Source of the DNA: an uncultured Bdellovibrionales bacterium
GTDB taxonomy: Bacteria; Bdellovibrionota; Bdellovibrionia; Bdellovibrionales; UBA1609
DNA: 10,233 bases
Assembly: GCA_937980625.1 (NCBI GenBank)
Contig: CALJPJ010000122.1
Coordinates: 1-10,233 of the forward strand
Reading direction: 5' to 3'
The notes under the pieces: generated by a model
Database searches by the model: none
Told to the model about the DNA's origin: nothing
The model's input: the letters and a program-made list of their open reading frames with translations, nothing else
Shown: positions 1-6,914 of the stretch, one piece after another
Layout of the letters: each line of letters begins with the position of its first letter
Position numbering within the stretch: position 1 is the stretch's first letter
Program-made: the position numbers and the translations under genes

Positions 1-245
1 TCACCATGTGGGTGATACTTACCAATTACATCGCCAACAATACGTGCCGATTTTTTATATGGCTTATTATGTTGATTACTAAGCTTTTCCATTCCGAAAA
101 GAACTCGTCTATGTACTGGCTTTAGTCCATCACGTACATCTGGTAATGCACGTCCAACAATAACACTCATAGAATATTGTAAGTATGCGTCTCGCATTTC
201 TTTGTTAATATCAATATTAGTGATCTGACCTTGATTCATTTCCAT
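1..245 (-). CDS. gyrA: DNA gyrase subunit A, N-terminal fragment (cut by window edge)
   Basis: GyrA is the DNA-cleaving subunit of the A2B2 gyrase that introduces negative supercoils. Only the first 81 codons plus two bases lie in the window. The visible part has the highly conserved block SMSVIVGRALPDVRDGLKPV followed by HRR, and ends in YHPHG. Residue numbering coincides with E. coli GyrA here, so R32, K42, H45, H78 and H80 of the cleavage site are all present. The quinolone-resistance region starts at A67, but the key positions 83 and 87 and the catalytic tyrosine lie beyond the edge. The start is ATG at 245. A second in-frame ATG at 239 is possible, but AGGT at 254-251 is closer to the first. 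The gene begins 9 bases after the gyrB stop, so the two are almost certainly co-transcribed, giving matched subunit supply. Confidence 0.97.
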   Translation of the reverse strand, partial: MEMNQGQITNIDINKEMRDAYLQYSMSVIVGRALPDVRDGLKPVHRRVLFGMEKLSNQHNKPYKKSARIVGDVIGKYHPHG

Positions 246-254
246 TTTTTACCT

Positions 255-2696
255 TTATACGTCTAACTCTTTAACTAAAAGTGCATTGTCATTAATAAAT
301 TTTCTTCGTGGTTCTACTTGGTCACCCATTAGAATTGAAAATGTTTCATCAGCAGTCATTGCATCTTCAATAGTTACTCTAAGTAAATTTCTATTTTCAG
401 GGTTAAGTGTTGTATCCCAAAGTTGGTCTGGATTCATCTCACCTAGCCCTTTATAGCGCTGTACATAAAGTCCTTTTTTACTTTTTTCCATAACTTCTTT
501 TTTGAATTCAATATAATCATTATATTCAACCTTATCCGCACCTTCTTGAACTTGAATAGGTAAACTAACAACACCTTGAATACTTACCCAAAGTTCTTTT
601 AATTCTTCCCATTCAGATGATTCTATAAAGCTTCTATTAATAAGACTTGTTCTTTTTAAACCAAATTTTGTAGTTTTTAGATCTAATGCATGAGAAGAAT
701 ACTCCTCTATGTGTTCTACATCATATTCAACTTCACTAATTCCTAATAATGGTTGATCTTTTAGCCATTTTTTAAATGATTCAATAACAACACTTATTTT
801 ATTTTTTTCTTTAAGTACTTCTACTAAAGAAATATTTTGGTTTAACAAAAATACTAAAAAGTTTTTTTCCATTCTTTTTTCAAGAGTACTTAATAGCTTT
901 TCTAATTTATCAATATTTAATAAAAATCTTTTTAACTCTTTTTCGCTGGTTCCATCTTTTAAGTTAGAAATATTAACTTTATCCAAACTCGTATCTATTA
1001 GATATTCTGTTAATTGCCTTTCATCTTTTAAATAGGTGTCAGTTTTACCCTTCTTAACTTTGTAAAGGGGTGGTTGAGCAATATAAATGTAACCATTTTC
1101 TACCAGTTGTGGTAATTGCCTGTAGAAAAATGTTAATAGTAATGTCCTAATGTGTGATCCATCAACATCGGCATCTGTCATAATTATAATTTTGTGATAT
1201 CTTACTTTTTCAATATTTACATTATCCCGCCCAATACCTGAACCCAATGCAGAGATCATAGTTTTAATCTCTTCATTAGATATCATTTTATCAAATCTTG
1301 CCTTTTCTACGTTTAAAATTTTACCTCTTAAAGGCAATACAGCTTGATATTTTCTTTCACGAGCCTGCTTTGCAGACCCACCCGCTGAATCTCCCTCCAC
1401 CAAATATAACTCACACAACGCTGGATCTCTTTCTTGGCAGTCTGCCATTTTCCCAGGTAAAGCCCCACTATCTAAAGCTGTTTTACGTCTAGCTAAATCT
1501 CTTGCTTTCCTTGCTGCCATTCGAGCTCTCGCTGAATCAACACATTTTGTAATAATATTTTTTGCTTCTTTTGGATTACGGTCTAACCAATCAGAAAATT
1601 TTTCATTTACTAAACTTTCTACAACACCTTTAACTTCGCTGTTACCTAATTTAGTTTTTGTTTGTCCTTCAAACTGTGGTTCTAAAATTTTTACACTGAT
1701 TACAGCAGCTAGCCCTTCTCTAATATCAGAGCCATCTAATGTTCCTTTTAAGTCCTTCAGTAAATTTTTTCCACCAGCATAAGAGTTTGTTGAACGTGTT
1801 AAAGCACCTCTAAAACCAACTAAATGTGTCCCACCTTCTGCAGTATTAATGTTATTACAATATGTATAAATAGATTCAGAGAAAGAATCATTCCATTGCA
1901 TTGCAACTTCAACTGCTACATCATCTTTTTCTCCGTTAAAATAAATTACTTCTTTATTAAATGGCTTTTTTGTTTCATTAACATTTTTTATGAATGCAAC
2001 AATACCATCATCAAATTTAAAGTCTTCTTTTTTACCATTACGTTCATCAGTAAGAGTTATATGTAAACCAGCATTTAAAAACGCTAATTCTTTAAATCTT
2101 ACTGACATTACCTCAAATTCAAATTCAATTTCTTCATCAGTAAATATTTCTCTATCTGGTTTAAAAGTTGTTTTAGTACCTGTTTTATCAGTTTTTCCAA
2201 TTTCCTGTAAATCACCTTGGGGTACACCTTTAATATAGTTTTGCTTCCATAGAACTCCATCTCTTTTAACTTCAACTGAGCAACGACTTGAAAGAGCATT
2301 AACTACCGAGGCTCCAACACCATGTAAACCACCAGAGACTTTATATGTTTCGCTATCAAATTTTCCACCGGCATGAAGAACTGTCATTACAACTTCTAAA
2401 GCCGATTTACCATTTTTATGTTTAGCTACTGGGATTCCACGACCGTTATCTTCACAAGAAATAGAACCATCTGCATGTATTGTAATTTGAATATGTGAAC
2501 AAAAACCAGCTAAAGCTTCATCCACTGAGTTATCAACAATTTCAGATACTAAGTGATGATATCCCCTACTCGTGGTGTCACCAATATACATGCCAGGCCG
2601 TTTTCTTACGGCCTCTAATCCTTCTAAAACCTGGATTGAGCCTGCGTCATAATTAGTTTTTACACTGTCCGAAACATTTATTTGTTCGTTAGTCAC
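255..2696 (-). CDS. gyrB: DNA gyrase subunit B
   Basis: GyrB is the ATPase subunit of gyrase and partners GyrA, encoded just downstream. The 813-residue product is full length. The N-terminal GHKL ATPase domain has E52 (general base) and N56 in EIVDNSVDEA, D83 in DNGRGIP, and the ATP-lid motif GGLHGVG around 122-128. The TOPRIM domain has E434 in VEGDSAGG and the metal-binding D508/D510/D512 in TDADVDG. The C-terminal tail has QRYKGLGEMNPDQLW. Between TOPRIM and tail, about residues 565-735, is the long poorly conserved insertion seen in Gram-negative GyrB. The start is GTG, sharing the four bases GTGA with the recF stop codon (4-base overlap), which implies translational coupling. A strong ribosome site lies just upstream. 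The E. coli equivalents sit about 10 residues earlier, so the N-terminus is slightly extended. Confidence 0.99.
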   Translation of the reverse strand: MTNEQINVSDSVKTNYDAGSIQVLEGLEAVRKRPGMYIGDTTSRGYHHLVSEIVDNSVDEALAGFCSHIQITIHADGSISCEDNGRGIPVAKHKNGKSALEVVMTVLHAGGKFDSETYKVSGGLHGVGASVVNALSSRCSVEVKRDGVLWKQNYIKGVPQGDLQEIGKTDKTGTKTTFKPDREIFTDEEIEFEFEVMSVRFKELAFLNAGLHITLTDERNGKKEDFKFDDGIVAFIKNVNETKKPFNKEVIYFNGEKDDVAVEVAMQWNDSFSESIYTYCNNINTAEGGTHLVGFRGALTRSTNSYAGGKNLLKDLKGTLDGSDIREGLAAVISVKILEPQFEGQTKTKLGNSEVKGVVESLVNEKFSDWLDRNPKEAKNIITKCVDSARARMAARKARDLARRKTALDSGALPGKMADCQERDPALCELYLVEGDSAGGSAKQARERKYQAVLPLRGKILNVEKARFDKMISNEEIKTMISALGSGIGRDNVNIEKVRYHKIIIMTDADVDGSHIRTLLLTFFYRQLPQLVENGYIYIAQPPLYKVKKGKTDTYLKDERQLTEYLIDTSLDKVNISNLKDGTSEKELKRFLLNIDKLEKLLSTLEKRMEKNFLVFLLNQNISLVEVLKEKNKISVVIESFKKWLKDQPLLGISEVEYDVEHIEEYSSHALDLKTTKFGLKRTSLINRSFIESSEWEELKELWVSIQGVVSLPIQVQEGADKVEYNDYIEFKKEVMEKSKKGLYVQRYKGLGEMNPDQLWDTTLNPENRNLLRVTIEDAMTADETFSILMGDQVEPRRKFINDNALLVKELDV

Positions 2697-3844
2697 GAAT
2701 TCACCTCTGTTGGTCTATTAGTAAAAATTTTACCTTTTACTATTTTGTAAACTGATAGACTAGAATGATCTATCTGATTTTGCAAATCAAACTCTGTAGT
2801 AGTAATAAATATTTGCGCCTTTATTCCTTTCAAGAAATTTAATAAATTGTGCCGCTTTGTTTCATCTAACTCCGACATAACATCATCAAGCAATAGTATA
2901 GGGTATTTATTGTAAATGCCGTAGTGATAGACTATTTGAGCCATTTTAAATGCTAATATCAGTGCTCTTTGCTGACCTTGTGAACAAAAATACCTTGAAT
3001 CACTACCATTAAATAAAAACTGTATATCATGTTTATGTGGCCCAACAAGACTTGTACCAAGACTCAATTCTCCTTGAATAATACTTTCTCTTTTATTTTC
3101 TAAATTTTTATAAATTTCTGGGAGGCTTAATTTATTAGTTTGTACTGAGGATATCAAATAATCCACAGATATATCCACATTTTTACTTCCTGTAATATAT
3201 TGAAAAGCGTTATTAATAAATGGAATTATTTTATTTATAACCTCTATTCTTTTATATGTTAGATCAGATGCATACTTTAAGAATAACTCATCTAGACTAT
3301 TAAGCACATTTATCGTTTCTTCGTAAGATGATATTTCTTTTTTATAGTTTCTTAATATTTTGTTTCTTGATTTTAAAGACTTTTTAAAATTATTAATTAT
3401 TTCAACATTTTCAATATCAAAAGTTTTTAAGAGCTCGTCAATTAAATTTCTTCTTTCTTCAGGACCACTTTTAATCACTGATAAGCTTTCAGGAGAAAAC
3501 ATTATGTAATTATTAATTTTTTGTAGTTTATTTAAACTAATTTTCTTAGAATTGTAAAAAGTTTCTTTTTTGTTTTTTAAAAAATTAAAATGTACATCAG
3601 AATTTATATAATTATCTGTCAAGTTCACTTTTATTTTAGAAAACTCAGTATTAAATTTTATATATGTATCATATTTCCCAGGTCTAAAACTATTTCCTCC
3701 TATGCACAAAGAAATAGCTTCTAGAATACTTGTTTTACCTTCACCATTTTTTCCATGTATTAAATTAACACCGTTGAAAAAATCTAAATTTAACTCATCA
3801 AAGTTTCTAAAATTTTTTAAATATACATTTTTAATAAACGTCAC
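2693..3844 (-). CDS. recF: DNA replication and repair protein RecF
   Basis: RecF is an SMC/ABC-like ATPase that binds gapped DNA and, with RecO and RecR, helps load RecA at stalled forks and single-strand gaps. The 383-residue product has all ATPase motifs in order: Walker A GKNGEGKTS at 31-39, the ABC signature SQGQQR at 288-293, and Walker B LLLDD with D320/D321, followed by the D-loop SELD. The region between (about 120-240) is a helical, lysine- and asparagine-rich arm expected for this family. It is somewhat longer than the roughly 360 residues usual in enterobacteria. The start is GTG, one base after the dnaN stop. The nearby ATG at 3846 is out of frame and runs straight into TGA. No strong ribosome site is visible, so translation probably depends on ribosomes finishing dnaN. 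Confidence 0.97.
   Translation of the reverse strand: MTFIKNVYLKNFRNFDELNLDFFNGVNLIHGKNGEGKTSILEAISLCIGGNSFRPGKYDTYIKFNTEFSKIKVNLTDNYINSDVHFNFLKNKKETFYNSKKISLNKLQKINNYIMFSPESLSVIKSGPEERRNLIDELLKTFDIENVEIINNFKKSLKSRNKILRNYKKEISSYEETINVLNSLDELFLKYASDLTYKRIEVINKIIPFINNAFQYITGSKNVDISVDYLISSVQTNKLSLPEIYKNLENKRESIIQGELSLGTSLVGPHKHDIQFLFNGSDSRYFCSQGQQRALILAFKMAQIVYHYGIYNKYPILLLDDVMSELDETKRHNLLNFLKGIKAQIFITTTEFDLQNQIDHSSLSVYKIVKGKIFTNRPTEVNS
2701..2707 (-). promoter_or_regulatory. Ribosome binding site that fixes the gyrB GTG start
   Basis: On the minus strand this reads GAGGTGA, a near-perfect anti-16S match lying inside the last codons of recF. The GAGG core is 7 bases from the GTG at 2696, which supports that non-ATG start and the GTGA overlap with the recF stop. 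Confidence 0.8.
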
Positions 3845-3845
3845 A

Positions 3846-4973
3846 TTAAATCTTCATCGGCATTATTACACAAGTGTAACTATTATCTTTTTTAGGTCTC
3901 ATTAATCCTGGTGATAAATGATCTTTAAGCGAAATATCAATTTCACTTGAATCAATATTTGATAATACATCTAAAATATACCTGGCATTAAAACCAATTT
4001 TAAAATCTTTACCCTCATAATTTATATCTAATTCTTCTTTTGCATCTCCTAAATCTGGATTGTTAGAAGTTATTTCCATTTTTCCACCTGAAAAATTTAA
4101 AGTCACACCTTTAGATTTTTGATTAGATAATAATGAAACTCTTTTTAGTGATGATAATAATTTTTCTCTATCTATTGAAATATTTTCTTTTAAATTTTGT
4201 GGAATAAGCTGTTTATAATTTGGGTACTTACCTTCAATTAATCTTATCATTAATACTGTTGTATCAGTTTTAAAAAGTAATTGTGCTCCTTCTATAGCCA
4301 TTTCAATTTCATTATAATCAGAATTATCTATTAACTTTTTTATTTCATATAATCCTTTTCTAGGAATTATAACTCCATTTTGCATTGGTATTTTTAAATA
4401 TGTGTTTTTTTCAAATTTTCTATTTATTAAACTTAATCTATGTCCATCAGTTGCAACCATTCTAAAGTTCCACAAAGTGCCTTCTAAGAAGTTTTCAAAA
4501 TAGACTCCATTTAAGTGATATCTAGTTTCATCATTTGATACGCTATAAATTGTTTTTTCAATCATTTCCTTCAATAAGTTTGATTCAATTTTAGTGAATT
4601 CATTAGTTTCAAATGTGGGAAACACTGGGTATTCATCTGGATTAATCCCAACAATGTTATATCTTGATTTATTTTGTGTAATTTTTAACCAGTTATTATC
4701 TTGTTTCTCAAATGATAAGATTCCCTCAGATAGTTCTTTAGTGAGCTCATATAAATTTTTTGCTGCGATTGCTACTTTTCCTTCTTTACTAATTTTAGCT
4801 GGACATGAATCAGTTAAGCTGACTTCTAGGTTTGTTGCAAAGATTTTAATTTGATTATCTTTTGCTTCAAGTAAGACATTCACAAGTACTGGCATTGTAT
4901 TTCTTTTTTCTACAATGTTTTGTGCTTTTGTAATCATTTTTAAAAAGTCGTTCTTTTCAACTTGAAAAATCAT
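3846..4973 (-). CDS. dnaN: DNA polymerase III beta subunit (sliding clamp)
   Basis: DnaN forms the dimeric ring that tethers DNA polymerase III and many repair factors to DNA. The 375-residue product has the usual length for three similar clamp domains (roughly 1-125, 126-250 and 251-375). Diagnostic segments are the N-terminal KAQNIVEKRNTMPVL, the TDGHRL motif at 175-180, which lines the partner-binding pocket, and the C-terminal MPMKI, equivalent to the MPMRL that completes that pocket in E. coli. The start is ATG, with GGAG at 4987-4984 about 10 bases upstream, and is preceded by a very AT-rich stretch. The gene lies downstream of the presumed origin and directly upstream of recF with a one-base gap, so dnaN-recF-gyrB-gyrA read as one operon. 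A candidate promoter of its own lies in the dnaA-dnaN gap. Confidence 0.99.
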   Translation of the reverse strand: MIFQVEKNDFLKMITKAQNIVEKRNTMPVLVNVLLEAKDNQIKIFATNLEVSLTDSCPAKISKEGKVAIAAKNLYELTKELSEGILSFEKQDNNWLKITQNKSRYNIVGINPDEYPVFPTFETNEFTKIESNLLKEMIEKTIYSVSNDETRYHLNGVYFENFLEGTLWNFRMVATDGHRLSLINRKFEKNTYLKIPMQNGVIIPRKGLYEIKKLIDNSDYNEIEMAIEGAQLLFKTDTTVLMIRLIEGKYPNYKQLIPQNLKENISIDREKLLSSLKRVSLLSNQKSKGVTLNFSGGKMEITSNNPDLGDAKEELDINYEGKDFKIGFNARYILDVLSNIDSSEIDISLKDHLSPGLMRPKKDNSYTCVIMPMKI

Positions 4974-5017
4974 TTTTTTATTTCTCCATATTAACTATAG
5001 TTATTAATTAAAAATAA
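4974..5017. other. AT-rich candidate DNA unwinding element
   Basis: Only 5 of these 44 bases are G or C, and the segment lies directly beside the triplet run on the dnaN side. Low melting stability at this position is what is expected where the origin first opens. It also contains the dnaN ribosome site (GGAG at 4984-4987, minus strand), so unwinding and the dnaN leader share the same DNA. Confidence 0.55.
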
Positions 5018-5033
5018 GTAGTAGTAGTAGTAG
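5018..5033 (+). repeat. (TAG)5 triplet run, candidate DnaA-trio
   Basis: The plus strand reads G followed by five perfect TAG triplets (5019-5033). Known biology: the DnaA-trio is a run of 3'-GAT-5'/3'-AAT-5' triplets on one strand, which guides the DnaA filament onto single-stranded DNA and sits between DnaA boxes and the AT-rich unwinding region. Here the strand and direction fit: read 3' to 5' away from the boxes, the plus strand gives GAT repeated five times. One difference is distance: 51 bases separate it from the nearest strong box (5085), where a near-adjacent box would be expected. Confidence 0.65.
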
Positions 5034-5085
5034 CGTTATTAACTCATTTAACTATTTAAGTTACTGTTATCATTAAGTTTTTAAT

Positions 5086-5112
5086 GTGGATAAAGCTATT
5101 AACTTTATCCAC
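5086..5112. repeat. Inverted pair of DnaA boxes, 10-base arms
   Basis: GTGGATAAAG (5086-5095) and its exact reverse complement CTTTATCCAC (5103-5112) are separated by the 7 bases CTATTAA. Each arm contains a DnaA box, one perfect (5085-5093) and one with a single mismatch (5105-5113). The symmetry extends beyond the box itself by AG/CT. No T-run follows on the minus strand, so it does not look like an intrinsic terminator, although the dnaN leader RNA could fold here. Confidence 0.75.
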
Positions 5113-5130
5113 TGTATTCACACTCTAATT

Positions 5131-5149
5131 GTGGATTAGTAGTATCCAC
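5131..5149. repeat. Second inverted pair of DnaA-box halves, 6-base arms
   Basis: GTGGAT (5131-5136) and ATCCAC (5144-5149) flank the 7 bases TAGTAGT. The spacer length equals that of the neighbouring 5086-5112 pair, and the two dyad centres are 41 bases apart, close to four helical turns. The spacer itself carries two more TAG triplets. The boxes are TGTGGATTA (one mismatch) and GTATCCACT (two mismatches). Confidence 0.65.
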
Positions 5150-5153
5150 TTTT

Positions 5154-5183
5154 TTTATACAGGATTTTAAACATATTTATCAA
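5154..5183 (-). promoter_or_regulatory. Candidate sigma-70-type promoter for dnaN
   Basis: On the minus strand TTGATA (5183-5178) and TATAAA (5159-5154) are each five-of-six matches to the -35 and -10 consensus, with an 18-base spacer. Transcription would start near 5147 and give a leader of roughly 170 bases that runs through the DnaA-box cluster and triplet run before dnaN. The -35 box overlaps the DnaA box at 5177-5185, so DnaA could affect its use. Confidence 0.5.
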
Positions 5184-5198
5184 CATGAGTTATTCACA
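5177..5198 (+). promoter_or_regulatory. Tandem DnaA boxes at the dnaA end
   Basis: TTATCAACA (5177-5185, one mismatch to consensus) and TTATTCACA (5190-5198, full match to TTWTNCACA) lie in the same orientation with starts 13 bases apart. The second overlaps the dnaA stop codon. The first overlaps the candidate -35 box of a dnaN promoter. Confidence 0.65.
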
Positions 5199-5207
5199 GC
5201 CCTGTGA
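5194..5207. repeat. Short dyad over the dnaA stop codon
   Basis: TCACAG and CTGTGA flank two C bases, giving a 14-base near-palindrome that includes the dnaA TGA stop (5194-5196) and half of the DnaA box at 5190-5198. The 2-base centre and the lack of a following T-run argue against a terminator. It may simply be a protein-binding dyad or chance. Confidence 0.4.
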
Positions 5208-6591
5208 TATTGTGGATTCGAGTTTCTAAATCCTTAATATCACTCTTTAAATCCGAATTATTAGTAAGTTGATAGTCAATTCTTTTAAGTGCATTGATAA
5301 CTGTTGAGTGATCTTTACCACCAAAGGCACGCCCAATATCTACTAATGACTTATCTAAATGTTTCTTAATTAAATACATTGCTGTTTGACGCGCGACAAC
5401 TAATTGTTTGGTTCTAGATTTTGATTTTAAATCACTGACTTTAACTTTAAAGTGATCGGCCACAAGTTTTTGAATCTCAGAAATAGTCATTGCCGTTGTA
5501 TCATCATGCGTAGCAAGAACTTTTTTAGCTAAATCAATTGTAATATGTAATCCTTGTAATTCAGAAAACATTTTAACTTTATTTAAATTTCCTTCTAACT
5601 CACGAATTGATCGTTTTGAAATTCGTGCAATATAATTAATAACTTCTTGATTAATATTCAATTTTTTTCGTTCAGCTTTATATTTTAATATAGCTACACG
5701 TGTTTCAATATCAGGCATTTGAATATCAGCAATTAATCCCCATTCTAGACGAGTTCTAATTCTTTCCTCTAGGCCTGTAATATCTTTAGGCATACGATCA
5801 CTTGCAACAACGACTTGATGTTTCTTTTCAAAAAAATCATTTAAGGTATGAAAAAATTCCTCTTGAACTGCTTCACCGCGGCCTAAAAACTGAATATCAT
5901 CCATTAGTAAGACATCACAATCTTGGCGAAACTTTTTTCTAAATTTATCCATCTCTTGGCGTCTTATGCCTGAAATACACTCATTTAAAAATCTTTCAGC
6001 AGACAAATAATTAACTCTAAAATGTGGGCACTTTTCTTTTATTTGATTACCAACAGCATTTAATAGGTGAGTTTTACCCATACCAGTGGGGCCACATATA
6101 AATAAGGGGTTATAATTATTACCACCTGGGTTTTCAGAAATACTAAATGAAGCCGCGTGAGCAAACTCATTATTACGTCCAACAACAAATGTTGAGAATG
6201 TATAATCATAGTTAAGAGAGTCCTTGCTTTTTTGTACGGCAGGTTGGCTATATGAACTCGTTAAACTAACATTATCTTGTTCTAAACCAATAATAGTTGA
6301 CTCTGTAGACGCATTTGGTGACTTAGGACTGACTTCGTTAACTACAAACTCAATTTGAAACGGTTTACCATAAATTGCTGATATTTCTAAGAAAATTGAA
6401 TCTAATAGATTTTGTGTAATCCAATATTTGTGTAATTCTGATGGAACAGATAATTTAAACCTACTTCCGCCGGTGTCCTCATCAATTGAAATAATTTCCG
6501 TTGGTTCAAACCACATTTGAACTAAAGCATTATTTGAATTTTTAAGTTTGAGCGAATTTTTTATCTGGTTCCAAAGGTTTTGTGTGCTCAT
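5194..6591 (-). CDS. dnaA: Chromosomal replication initiator protein DnaA
   Basis: DnaA is the AAA+ ATPase that binds DnaA boxes, melts oriC and recruits the helicase. The 465-residue product is full length. Domain I (about 1-85) has the conserved W7 near the start and the MWFEP segment. A serine/asparagine-rich linker follows (about 86-128). The AAA+ domain has Walker A GPTGMGKT at 167-174, Walker B LLMDD with D231/D232, the arginine finger R281 in RTRLEWGL and sensor-2 R330 in RELEG. Domain IV (about 350-465) carries the DNA-binding signature ending in GGKDHSTVINA, with D427, H428 and T430 available for DnaA-box contacts. The start is ATG with AGGGG five bases upstream. DnaA boxes lie both immediately before and after the gene, so autoregulation and origin binding are likely. 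It is divergent from rpmH. Confidence 0.99.
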   Translation of the reverse strand: MSTQNLWNQIKNSLKLKNSNNALVQMWFEPTEIISIDEDTGGSRFKLSVPSELHKYWITQNLLDSIFLEISAIYGKPFQIEFVVNEVSPKSPNASTESTIIGLEQDNVSLTSSYSQPAVQKSKDSLNYDYTFSTFVVGRNNEFAHAASFSISENPGGNNYNPLFICGPTGMGKTHLLNAVGNQIKEKCPHFRVNYLSAERFLNECISGIRRQEMDKFRKKFRQDCDVLLMDDIQFLGRGEAVQEEFFHTLNDFFEKKHQVVVASDRMPKDITGLEERIRTRLEWGLIADIQMPDIETRVAILKYKAERKKLNINQEVINYIARISKRSIRELEGNLNKVKMFSELQGLHITIDLAKKVLATHDDTTAMTISEIQKLVADHFKVKVSDLKSKSRTKQLVVARQTAMYLIKKHLDKSLVDIGRAFGGKDHSTVINALKRIDYQLTNNSDLKSDIKDLETRIHNITGL

Positions 6592-6600
6592 GTTTACCCC

Positions 6601-6617
6601 TGTGGAAATGTGGAAAA
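6601..6617 (-). promoter_or_regulatory. Paired DnaA boxes just upstream of dnaA
   Basis: Two box-like sequences share one base: TGTGGAAAT (6601-6609) and TGTGGAAAA (6609-6617). Read on the minus strand, the latter is TTTTCCACA, a full match to TTWTNCACA, and the former differs at one position. They begin 10 bases before the dnaA ATG and lie next to its ribosome site. That suggests DnaA could repress its own expression at transcript or initiation level. Confidence 0.6.
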
Positions 6618-6662
6618 CTAAGTATCATGACCATATAATTTTTTCAATAGATGTAAGTATAT

Positions 6663-6690
6663 TTATTAATCTTTATATTTGTATTTTCAA
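6663..6690 (-). promoter_or_regulatory. Candidate dnaA promoter
   Basis: The minus strand has TTGAAA (6690-6685), 16 bases, then TAATAA (6668-6663), which would give a leader of about 65 bases. An alternative closer to the gene is TTGAAA (6647-6642) with GATACT (6626-6621) at a 15-base spacing. Both are imperfect, and the AT-rich context makes chance matches common. Confidence 0.3.
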
Positions 6691-6730
6691 TAATATTGGA
6701 TATTTAGATAAGTAACGTAGGACGCCAATT

Positions 6731-6739
6731 TGTGTATAA
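6731..6739 (-). promoter_or_regulatory. Isolated DnaA box in the divergent region
   Basis: TGTGTATAA on the plus strand is TTATACACA on the minus strand. It fits TTWTNCACA fully and differs from TTATCCACA at one base. It stands alone near the middle of the spacer. Confidence 0.4.
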
Positions 6740-6834
6740 CTCTATATGTAGTGGTTTTAGGTACTTATTAAAGCTATGCCCATATCATCGGCACTTTACT
6801 GTTTGAGGCTATATTTTTTTTACTAATAAACTTG

Positions 6835-6854
6835 CCTAAAAATAGATATTTAGG
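6835..6854. repeat. Small inverted repeat upstream of rpmH
   Basis: CCTAAA (6835-6840) and TTTAGG (6849-6854) are exact reverse complements with an 8-base centre. It lies 60-80 bases before rpmH and just upstream of its likely promoter, where an operator could sit. The arms are short and AT-rich, so function is uncertain. Confidence 0.3.
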
Positions 6855-6882
6855 TATTTAGATTCCTTCTGAAATAGAGATT

Positions 6883-6888
6883 TATACT
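6883..6888 (+). promoter_or_regulatory. Candidate -10 box for the rpmH operon
   Basis: TATACT is a five-of-six match to TATAAT and would place transcription start near 6895, about 20 bases before the rpmH ATG. No good -35 box is visible at 16-18 bases upstream. TATATT at 6891-6896 is an alternative. Confidence 0.3.
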
Positions 6889-6914
6889 CATATATTCTCA
6901 AGATAGAGGTAAAA

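Larger units (their letters stand above)
4974..5219. other. Probable chromosomal replication origin (oriC), dnaA-dnaN gap
   Basis: This stretch covers the 220-base gap between dnaN and dnaA plus the last codons of dnaA. It holds a dense cluster of matches to the DnaA box TTATCCACA in both orientations: a perfect one at 5085-5093 (minus); TTATTCACA at 5190-5198 (plus), fitting the relaxed form TTWTNCACA; one-mismatch copies at 5105-5113, 5130-5138 and 5177-5185; and weaker ones at 5114-5122, 5142-5150 and 5211-5219. In dnaA reading direction the order is boxes, then a triplet run (5033-5018), then a strongly AT-rich segment next to dnaN. That is the order of origin elements described for the Bacillus subtilis dnaA-dnaN origin. 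Location beside dnaA at a switch in gene direction also supports oriC. Function is inferred. Confidence 0.8.
6592..6914. other. Divergent dnaA-rpmH intergenic region (no gene seen)
   Basis: This 323-base spacer separates the two oppositely transcribed halves. I see no credible coding sequence or structured RNA. It contains DnaA-box matches next to dnaA and near the middle, promoter-like sequences on both strands and a small inverted repeat before rpmH. The motif TATTTAGAT occurs at 6701-6709 and 6855-6863, and GATATTTAG at 6699-6707 and 6845-6853. In DNA this AT-rich, such short repeats may be chance. It could contribute to origin function, but it has fewer boxes and no triplet run. Confidence 0.7.

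Noticed and set aside
1298..2299. Several open frames of 60-82 codons inside the gyrB region, on the plus strand or in another minus-strand frame
   Set aside because: They lie wholly within gyrB, whose protein is strongly conserved; none has a ribosome site or recognisable domain.
5086..5112. Possible intrinsic terminator after dnaA
   Set aside because: The stem is good but no T-run follows on the minus strand, and both arms are DnaA boxes, which explains the symmetry better.
6592..6914. The dnaA-rpmH spacer as the main oriC
   Set aside because: It has few DnaA boxes and no triplet run, whereas the dnaA-dnaN gap has both. A two-part origin using both regions cannot be excluded.
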